IMG/VR virus record: IMGVR_UViG_3300013093_000089 | Location: 1-42,736 of that record | Length of the DNA: 42,736 nt | DNA from: a virus | Strand: one strand, 5' to 3' | Shown: piece by piece, positions 15,294-27,200 of the stretch | Layout of the letters: the number at the start of each line of letters is the position of its first letter | Position numbering within the stretch: position 1 is the stretch's first letter | The notes under the pieces: model-generated | Database searches by the model: none | Seen by the model: the letters and a program-made list of their open reading frames with translations, nothing else | Told to the model about the DNA's origin: nothing | Program-made: the position numbers and the translations under genes

Positions 15294-18200
15294 ATGGCAA
15301 ACAATACTCAAAATGAATTTCCACTTCCATTAGGATTAGAAGACCAGAGCAAGAGGCAGACAGCTCGCCATCTGCCTAAATTTTTCAGGACAACTGCTAA
15401 TCAGAAGTTTTTAGGAGGAACCCTAGATCCGCTAACACAGCCCGGAAAGCTAGGTAGGATAAATGCCTATGTAGGTAGGCAGGATATACCAAACTATTCT
15501 TTTGACGATAATTATCTACAAGAGACGTCTACTCCTAGGCAATATTATCAGCTAGAACCGTCATTTGTCTATCAAGACCCTAAGAGCCAAAATGTTGAAT
15601 GGTATGCTGACTATATTGATTACATCAATAGTTTAAGATATTTTGGAGCACCAGTTGCTAATCATAGCAAGTTAAACAAAGCAGAAGCATACGCTTGGAA
15701 CCCACACATAGATTGGGACAAGATAGTAAATTTCAGAGAATATTATTGGTTACCAACAGGTCCTGACCCCATAACAATCTATGGACATCTAGAGTCAACT
15801 GTGTCGACTTTTTCTGTCACTGAACAGAATGAAGGTGATCATGTAGCCTACATCTTTAGTCCTGACGGGCTAACAGCGAATCCTAGACTAACACTCTATA
15901 GAGGAATAACATATAATTTCAATATCAGCACACCAAATAAATCTCTGGCTATCAAGACACTGCCTACGGTAGGAGCAGGTGATTTCTACAATATTGGAGT
16001 TAGTTCTCAGGGCGTAACAGCCGGACTTATGACATTTACTGTTTCGTCAGATGCCCCTAATCTCCTCTATTATATAGATCAGAACGACCCAAATTCTTAT
16101 GGTATGATTGATATAAAAGATATAACAGCTGATTCTGTCCTAGATGTTGAATCTGAAATAATTGGTAAGAAAAATTATACCAGCAGCAGCGGAATATCTT
16201 TTATAAATGGCCTCAAAGTACAGTTTATAGGTCAAGTGACTCCTTCAAAATATGTAGGAACATCGTGGTATGTAGAAGGTGTTGGTAGGAAGATACGTTT
16301 GGTTAGCGTCCTGGATATAGAATCTCCAGCTATATATGGAACAGCATTAGACGTTCCGTTTGATGAACAACCTTTTGATTCTCTTCCTTGGGAGTCTGCT
16401 AGCAGCTATCCAGGACAGAAAGATTATCTAACGATCAATAGGTCCTCAAACGACCTCAATAGTTGGTCTAGGACCAACAGGTGGTTCCATCTAAATGTGC
16501 TAGAACTAACAGCTACAGCCAATAACCAGATAGCATCTCCAGATCAAACAGCTAGAGCAACACGACCAATTATCGAATTTGATCCGGATCTAAAATTATT
16601 CAATCATGGTTGGAATTACAAGAAAGACATAGATCTAGTCGATACTTTTACTACAGATGCTTTCTCTATGATAGAAGGATCGATCGGTTATGTAGTTGAT
16701 GAAGAATCCCTGCTTTCTGGTTACCGAGTTCTATTTCTAGCTGATACTGATACTATGGTTTACGGAAAAGTATTCACAGTAAATTTTATATTCAATGCTA
16801 ATGAAAACAAGACACAGATAACCTTACAAGAAGCAGATGACGCTGCACCTAACGAAGGAGAAAATGTGTATGTCACAAAAGGCAACAGTGCAGGATCATC
16901 TTATCATTACACTGGTAGTGTTTGGTCGATCTCTCAAAAGAAATCATCAGTAAATCAAGCACCTCTATTTGATCTCTATGATGAGGAAGGAATTAGTTTC
17001 AGTGATCCTATACAATATCCAAAAAGTTCTTTTGCAGGTAATAGGATATTTGGATATAAGATAGGTTCCGGTACCGTTGACACAGAACTAGGATTCTCCT
17101 TATCTTATGCAAATATTGATAATGTTGGTGATATACAGCTTGAGTTTGATCTGCATGACAAGAATTGGACATATCAGACAGGAACTACTTTATCAACAGT
17201 AAACTCTTTCTCTGGGTTTGTTAGGATAACCAATACTGATGGTAGTTTCTATTACAGCAATGGTTGGACGCAGACTAACAAGAAACTTGAACAGAACGTA
17301 GCACGTATACTACGCATAACTGCTCCGACTTATACTGTTCCTATTGACGTATTTGATAATAGCGGTTCGATAAATGACCTAACTGTTAGGGTGTATGTAA
17401 ACAACGTAAAGAGGACAGATATATCGCCTAGCATAATAAACGGAGTAACATATATAACTTTTGGTACTATGTTAGCAGTTGATGATAAGGTAGTCTATAA
17501 GGTAAAATCTAAAGCAAACAAGAATGCTAGAGGTTATTACGAGATACCATTGAATTGGCAGAATAATTCCACAAATCAGTTGCTCTCTTATTTTACATTA
17601 GGTGAAGTAACAGATCATGTTGGTAGCATAATCGAAAACGTTCCAAATTTTGCAGGTAATTTTCCAGGAAATGGCAATCTATCAAACATAGGTGACATTT
17701 CTTCATATGGTAGAAAGTTCCTACAACATGCAGGACCTATGAGCTTGTCTGCATTCTTGTTAGTAGATCAACATGCTAACATAGTAAAGGCCCTAAGATG
17801 GAATTCCGGAAGGTACTCAGTATTCAAGAAAGAATTCTTACAGATAGCAGAACAGACAGCATATGATGGATCTATAGCAGAGATAGTAGATTCTATACTA
17901 CTAAGGTATTCAAACGCCAAGCACATAAACACAGATTCTTTTTATTTTTCTGATATGGCTCCATACGGACCTGCTAGTGTTAGGACATATACTGTAGTAG
18001 ATCCTAGGTTGCCTTCTTTTGTTATTGACAGTATTTTTAATCCAAAATCTCAGACAAAGAGAGCTGTCCTAATATATCTAAATGATCAGCAGCTAACCTA
18101 CGGGATAGATTTCACGTTCAGTACAGAGAATGCGTTTGTAAATGTAACGAGATCATTGGCAGTTGGTGATACTATCGTAATAAGAGATTATGCTAGCACT

Positions 18201-21200
18201 GACGGTTGTTTCATCCCATTTACACCTACTAAGCTGGGATTATATCCTAGTTATGTGCCTAGGAAATATATTGATGATACCTATGTGACTCCAACTGAAA
18301 TCATACAGGGACACGATGGTAGCATAATAAAATCTTATGGTGATTTTAGAGATGATTTAATCCTCGAGATGGAAATGAGGATCTTTAATTCTATTAGGAT
18401 CGACTACGACCCTACTATCTTTAATATAGATGATGTTGTAGGGGGTTATTACAGGCGAAATGATTTTACGAGAGCAGAGATAAACAACATACTTTCAATA
18501 GATTTCCTAAGATGGAATCTATCTCTGAATAATGATTTTAATGCAAACAATTATTATGTTGAAGACCAATCATTTACCTACAACTATAGTAATTCTCCAG
18601 CCCCTAACAGCACAGAAAATCTATATGGATATTGGAGAGGTATATACAATTATTTCTATGATACCGATAGACCACATACTTGCCCTTGGGAGATGCAGGG
18701 TTTTAAGATAAAACCAAAATGGTGGGATAACATATACGGTACAGCACCATATACTAGCGAAAACAAGATAATGTGGGACGCTATCGAAAAAGGTTTGATA
18801 AACGAGCCAGGAAATGTTAGGTTTGATTCTAGATATGCTAGATCTGGTCTATCTAAGTATATACCGGTCGACGACTCAGGGAACTTACTGAGTCCATTAG
18901 ATAGCAACCTAGTGCAGAGCTTTTCTCTCGTGAATGCCCAAGGACCATTTTCTTTCGGTGATCAAGCCCCAGTTGAAACAGCATGGAGACGCTCTAGCGA
19001 ATATCCGTTCTCTGTAATGGTATTGATGTCTATCTTAAACGGAGCAGAATTCATAGGAAAATTCTGGGATAGATTTAGATTGCAGAGGAATATCGCCGGA
19101 CAGATGTATTATGTTGACACTGGCAATAAGATAAATCCTGCATCTTTAGTATTTTCTGATGTTCCTCTAGGCAGTAGCACTAGTCCAAACGTTCCTAGGA
19201 CCTTTACCTGTGGAATAGCTAACATCATCGACGAATATGTAGGCAGTGAAAAGGGAGTAAACATAGATCAGTACAAGAACTATCTATCAAATATACAACC
19301 AAAGCTGTCACACAGGATGGGAGGTTTCACTAGCAAAGATAAGATCAAAGTATTGCTTGATAGCCGCAGTCCTAATGCTAGTGGTAGCATATATCTCCCT
19401 TCAGAAAATTATCAGGTATTCTACAATAAAAGTGTTCCAGTTGATACTGTAACCTACAGCGGAGTTGTGGTAGAAAAGAAAAGCAATGGATTTACTGTAA
19501 GAGGATATGATAGCGAGAAGAGTTATTTTGAAATATATCCTGCTAGGGTGAGCCAAGCAGATCCTAGCATCAACATTGGTGGAGTTTCAGAACAGTTTTA
19601 TGAATGGACACCGGGTAGTTATTATACTGTAGGCCAGATAATAAAAGTCTCAGAAAGATATTATAGAGCTATCGTTGGCAACACAGCTTCGACGGATTTC
19701 AATACAGATATAAAGAAATGGGCACCACTGTCTAGCTTGCCTTTAGTTGGCGGCGTGACTGCCGTGCTAAGAACTAAATTTGTGAAAACACCAACACGGA
19801 TAAACTACGGTACACTTTTCTTAGATGTGCAATCTGTGGTAGATTTCTTGTTATCATACCAAGAGAGATTAAAAGATTGGGGATTCTCGTTCGATGATTA
19901 TAGTCAAGAACTTGAGGTTCCTTTAGACTGGAACACGAGTGCTAAAGAATTTATGTTTTGGTCGATACAGAGATGGTCCGAAGGATCAGTCATAACACTT
20001 AGTCCATCTGCAGGTGGAGTAAACTTTACCCCTAAGATAAATGCTGTAGCAGATGACCTAACATCTGACTTTTATAACTATAGTATATTCAGGGCAGATG
20101 GATCACCTATAAGATCTAACCAGACAAACATATATCGAAACAATGGAGGTTTCATAATAAAGCCATTGTCTCAGAATAACGATGGGGTATTTTTTGTCAG
20201 GGCCACGCTTGTTTACAAAGAACATGTATTGTTGTTGGATAATATTTCTCAGTTTAATGACGTAGTATATGATGTCGTTCCTGGATACAGGCAAGGTCGC
20301 GTTAGGCTAGTAGGATTTAAAACAACCATGTGGGATGGAGGGTTTACTAGTCCGGGGTTTGTTTATGATGAAGCTTTGGTACAGAATTGGCAACCTAACA
20401 CAGATTACAACATAGGGGATGTTGTAAACTACAAAGGTTATTATTTTACTGCATTGTCTAATGTAGTAGGTTCTTCGACTTTTGATTATAACTATTGGAG
20501 GCAGCTAACCACAGCTCCGACACCTAAATTGATACCTAATTTTGATTATCAGACAGAGCAGTTCCGAGATTTTTATAATCTAGATGCCAGTATATATGAC
20601 GAAAACCAGCAGAATCTAGCGAGGCACTTGGTCGGATATCAAGATAGGACTTACCTCGATGATATAATCATCGATAGCGTTTCGCAGTATAAGTTCTATC
20701 TAGGATATATCAAAGAAAAAGGAACCATGAACAGCATTTCTAAGCTGTTTAATGCACTGCGAGGAGCCGGTTATAGCAGTATAGACGTCATGGAAGAATG
20801 GGCGTTCAAGGTAGGAGACTATGGTGCATCTGATGCTTATTCTGAGATAGAGATATCATTAGACGAGACTAAGGTCAGATCAAATCCACAGAACATCGTT
20901 CTAACGACTACTTCTACAGAGTTTAATGATCTTTCTATATACAATATTACGGCTAACATGATAGCGATAAAACCCAGCAGCTATGATAGCAATCCGTTTA
21001 GCATGGCTACTATAGATACTTCTCTCAATGACTATGGGATATTCAAATATAGTGTAGCCGGCTACGTCAAAGAAGAACAAGTTGATCATATAGTATATGA
21101 TTATTCTACGTTATTAAACTATGATCTTACGCTTTTGAGAGAGAAAGATAAGATATGGGTAGGGTACACACCAAACAATGATTGGAATGTCTTTGAGTAT

Positions 21201-24200
21201 CTAGCTACAGGAATAGTCATAACCAACTGGTCTATATCTATAAACACTATAGCTCTAGTCTGCAGCCAGATACCTACGAACATAGCAATAAATGACATAA
21301 TCGCTATTACTAACTTGGGAGTACTAGACGGCTTATATACTGTCCTGAACACCTATAACAACATAATAGAAGTTTTCACATATAATAGCAATGTCTATAA
21401 GCTACCAGAGACGACAACTAGCGGACTGCTGTTCAAGCTTGAATCTGTTAGATATAAGAACGAATCGGCGATTTCTCTGAGGCGTTACAATAATACTAAT
21501 ATACGCGGTGAAACCATATGGTTAGATGATGACTCGACAGGTAAATGGGCGGTATTGGAAAACTCAGATGCATTCACAACAAGCAGTTTGACTCCAGCTG
21601 CAATATCATCTTCAAACAACCAACAGTATGGATATGAAGTGAAGATAAGCGGTGACGGCAAGATGATGTTTGTTGGAGCCATAAACAATGCTAGCGGAAA
21701 GGTATTTGTTTACAATAAACCAAGCGTTGGAAATTGGACATTGAAACAGCTGATACCTATGCCTGTTGATGTTATATCACCGGCAGGTAACGAACAGTTT
21801 GGAACTAGCATAGATGTCAATTATGATGGATCTATGCTAGTAGTAAGTGCCCCTAATTCTAGCAACCTCCTAACTACAACTTCTAATGGGCTCAATATAG
21901 GAAGTGCTGTTGGAACGCCTAGCGGATTATCTAAGCAAGGTGTAGTACATGTTTACACCTATGACACATATAACCTAATTTATGAAAGAGTGATATCAAT
22001 AGCATCAAAATCGCCTGTTAGTAATGAAAGATTTGGCAGCAAAGTAAAGATCGGTAGTGATGGTGTGAACACTTGGCTGTTTGTAGCTAATAGGCACTAC
22101 AATAACGACCAAGGAGCTGTACAGATATTTAAAAATACGGCAGGTGTTTGGAGTAATGGCTCGCAGGATTATCTAAATTTCGGCTATTCGATAACAACGA
22201 ACCCTAGTGGTTCGTTCAATCCTTTCTCACAGACAGGCGGAATGTATGGATATGAAATTGACTGCACTAGCACAGTTGATAAAGTAATAGTCAGTGCTCC
22301 GTTCCTAGGAGATGGATCTGTATTTGTTTTCAAGAGAGTAGGACTTTTATTCTTCCTAATGCAGGTGATAGACAGTAACACTATATCAACTGTTACAGCA
22401 GATAATCTATTAGGTAGTGTAAGCTATCTCAAAGCAAATGATCTCTTTGGGTACAGCCTGATAGTGAGAGACGATATACTGTTAGTAGGATCACCAAACA
22501 ACGACAACGGAGCAAGCAATCTAGGTGCAGTCTACGTGTTTGACACTACTGATGCCTCGCCGGACTACAGGCTAAGGCAGATGATATCTCCACCTGTTAT
22601 CTCAGATAATGAGAGGTTTGGAACCAAGATTTCTATAAACCCCAACGGAAACATATTAGCTATCTCGTCTATCGGTGGAGACAGTATATTTGATACAACG
22701 TTTGATGTATATTCAAAGAGATTAGTTTTTACGCAATCCTCACCTAGAGATTATACACTAGATCCCAGCAGCACAGCTAATAAGTCTGCTACTACATTTG
22801 ATAACAGTTCTACTAGATTCTATGACAAGACATTATATGCTGGAGCAGTATATGTCTATAATAGGATAGCTAATGATTTTATATACGGAGATAGGCTCAA
22901 TTCGGATCAGCTACTATCATCGAGCGATAATTTTGGTTCGGCTATATCTGTATCAAATGATTGCATTTCTGTAGGTTCTTCGGGGCGAGCATCTGGAAGT
23001 TATACTTTCGGAATGGTATTTGTCTTTAGTTATTCTGTACCAAGCTGGAACACGATAGCAACAGAATCGCAGATGGTTGACATATCTAAGTTTAAAAAAT
23101 CATTCATTTATAACACAGAAAAGAATTCCATGATAGAAACCCTGGATTTCTTAGATCCAGCTAAAGGTCGTATTCCCGGAACAGCTGATCAAGAGATAAC
23201 CTATCAGACCTATTATGATCCAGCGATATATCAGTATTCAGATGTAACAGATAGAGCGATAGATACTAGTGAAATATGGACTGATGATCATGTTGGTGAA
23301 GTTTGGTGGGATCTATCCACAGTTAAATTTATGTGGTATGAACAAGGTGATAGTTCATACAGGACTAATAATTGGGGGAGGATATTTCCGGGATCTAGTG
23401 TTGACGTATATGAATGGGTAGAATCATCTTATCTGCCCAGCGTTTACACTAAACTAGCCGATACAGCAGATGGATTGTCGCAGGGAATAAGCGGTACACC
23501 GAAGTTTTCAGATGATTTTACATATAGTTCAAAGTACAAATATGATAAGATAAGCGGAATACAAACTACCCTATACTATTTCTGGGTTAAAAATAAAGTG
23601 ATAGTTCCTAATGTATCATTTAGGAACATAAGTGTAAATGATGTAACTAATTTAATACTTGATCCTATATCTTATGGTTATCAATTTGTGGCAATAACTG
23701 GACAGAATAGTCTCTCGCTAACAAATATAAAGAATAAGCTAGTTGAATCTGATGTTGCTCTAAATCTGCAATTTTATACGATTGATAACACAGATTTAAT
23801 GTTACATAGAGAATTTGCTCTAATAGCTAAAGATGATCCATATGCTAAAATCCCCAAGAATCTAGAAATAAAATGGTTCGATAGTCTAGTTGGCAGCACT
23901 GTAAATGGTTACGCAGTTCCGGATATAAGATTGAGTGCAAAGCAGAGATTAGGTACAGCTAATTCACCTAGACAATCTTGGTTCTCTAACAGGTTTGAAG
24001 CCCTAAAGCAGCTGATAGAATATGTAAATTCTATACTGTTGATAAACCCAGTTGTTGATAGCATCAGTTTCAAAAATCTAGATTTAAAAGATCCTCCACC
24101 TAGCATCCTTTCTGGAGACATTGATACGAAGATTGATGTCATCTACCAGCTGAATTTCATAGGAACCGCGCAGATATCGCAGGCAGTGCTTGCTGCAACG

Positions 24201-27200
24201 ATAGTTGACGGTAAGTTTGTTGGCATATCTATAGTAGATTCGGGATACGGTTATGGCAGGAATAAACCCTATGCTGATGACGAATATGGAAATCCTATAA
24301 GCTGGTACGGTCCAAATGTTACTATCACTGGTACAGGCACCGGTGCTAAGATACAGACAGTTATAAACAGTCAAGGAAAAGTTATAGAGGCTATAATAGT
24401 TAAACCGGGTAACGATTACGATGATAATCTAACACAAGTAACTGTTAGGCCATATGCTGTCTTGATCAATAGCGACTCCGATGCAAACGGCGGATGGAGC
24501 GTGCAGACGTGGAATTCAAACAGGAATGAATGGATACGCTCCCATACGCAATCATATGATGTTACAAGATATTGGAATCTCGCAGATTGGTATGAACAGG
24601 GATATGGTCTAGAATCAGATATAAGTTTCTTGATCAATTCTACATATGATCTCAATGGTTTAGGAGCTAAAATAGGTGAGATAGTAAAGATAAAAGATGC
24701 TGGTTATGGAAAATGGCTGTTATTGCAGAGGGTAAACCAAACCAACAGTTCGGATTTTACGAACGACTATCAGGTAGTAGGCAAGCAGGATGCAACTATA
24801 CAGTTTTCTTCGATGCTCTATGATCCCAAACAGGGAAGCGGATTTGATAATATTTCTAGTTTTGATACAGGATTATTTGACCAGTCAGCCACTACTGAAC
24901 TTAGGATAATACTAACAGCAATACGTGACGATATACTGATAAATGATCTGAGGATCGAATATATACGTTCTTTCTTTAATAGCATCTATTATGTTTTTAG
25001 CGAACAGCATTATGTTGATTGGGCGTTTAAGACCAGCTTCTTAAAGATAAATCATGTGGTAGGATCGTTAAATCAGAGACCAGTATCGCAGAGCGATGTG
25101 TTAGATAGCTATCAGTCTTATATAGAAGAAGTGAAGCCCTATAAGAGCAAGATAAGGGAATTTGTTAGCACATATGGGCAGAAAGATCAGCCTCTAGATT
25201 TTGCTAATCAAGTAGTCAGCGATTTTGACTTACAGCCTTATTATAATAATGATACTGGTACAGTTGATCAGATAACGACAGAATCGTCGATAGTCAATTC
25301 GTATCCGTGGAAGAATTGGTTAGATAATAATATCTATAAGTTAGTTGACATAGTAATAAAAACCGGAGGTAAAAATTACGCATCTCAACCTCAGGTTATC
25401 ATATCGGGCGGCGGCGGAACAGGCGCAAAAGCTTCTGCTTATATCGCACAGGGATCTGTTTATAAGATAGTGATAGATGATCCGGGGGTCGGTTTTATAT
25501 CAGCACCTAATATCTATATAAGCGGAGGAAATGGAGATATAGATGCCGATAGGGCCAAAGCATATGCGATAATAGGCGACGGTTTAGTGAGGACTAATCT
25601 GATTGGGATGAAGTTTGACAGATATTCTCCAGCTTATGAAGTCAGTTCTTTCAAATTTACAGATATGTTTAGTGGCGACGGAAGCACAGTCAAATGGAAA
25701 CTCACGTATGCTCCCGAAGTAGAAAAATCTAAATTTTATGTAGTAGTTGACGATCTAGTACTGTACGGCAACCAGTTTAGCATATCTATCGTAGAAACCC
25801 TGCATGACACATATACAGCACTAGAAGGTTATATTACCTTTGCTGTACCTCCTGCTTCACCAGCATCGTCTAATGTTAGCAACATAATAATAACCTATGA
25901 TAAGAATATAAGACTGTATTCGGCAGCTGATCGCATAGATTATGCCTATAATCCGACCAGCGGTCGTTACGGCAAAGATCTAGGATTACTGATGACAGGG
26001 GTTGATTATGGTGGCGTGCAGATCAGCAGCTTAGATTTTGAGATATCGGGAGGATGGGACGTTACACCGTGGGGTAGCAGTTCCTGGGATAACGTACCCA
26101 ACAGCAATGACGACTCGGTGTCACTGGTTTCAGAGCTCAGCGGATCTTCATCGCATATAACAGCTACCGGATCAAATAGCCAGTATACTATAACTGTTTC
26201 TTCTGCTAGCGGTTTAACAGACGGTATGGCAGTTTTTGGACATGGAATAAACACTTTTGCTAGGATAGCGACAGGTGGTAGGAATGGAAATGTGCTGACA
26301 CTAACCGCAGCTAATTCTGGAACAGTTTCTGGAACAGTTACGTTTGCGACAGTCTTTACTTTAGGATTTACTCCTGCACTAAATGATGTGATAAATGTCT
26401 ATCTAAATGGCGTTAGGATAGATGATCCTAATTACGGAACACAAGCAACTATTACTAATGCGGATGCGATGATGAAGTCGATCATAGGGGACGGAGTCAC
26501 TGATACTATAAATGTACCAAGCACGATATCATTGTCGCCTGGAGATTTGATAACCTTCCGCAAGAGCACTAGTGATGGTAGTATATTACCGACTGATCTA
26601 AGCGCAGTCGATTCATTCATATCTGGTGGTGATTTAGGATATTCTACCGCCAAAGGTATAAATGCAGATGATATAGTGATAGATGGAGATTGGTTCAATA
26701 CTACAGACACTAGCCACGGACCAGAAGAGCTAGTACAAGGTCAAGTAGTAGATTCCGTTGATATAAAAGTTTATCATACACCATCATCTGGTGGTCCGAA
26801 GATAAACATAAACAGCTACATCGGAGATGGATCAACTACTGTATATCCTATAAATTCTGTTCCGGGAACCGACGCGGGCGTGATAGTCATAGTTGACAAA
26901 TCATTTGTAACAGCCACGATTGATCATCTAAATTCAAAGATAATCATGCCTTCTGCTCCGCTACCAAATGCCAAGATAAGCATAATGACTATCGACACAG
27001 CGGGTTACGATATACTCGATAAAGAAATTTATATAGGTGATGGAAACACTACTGATTATATGACAGCAGCCCGTTATTCAAAGACAAACGGTATATTAGA
27101 TATAACGGCATTTGTTACCGTTGACGGTATGCCTATAGATTATATGATAATTGAAAGCGATATCACACATGGTGTTGCTGGGGACGTGATTGTGAGATTA

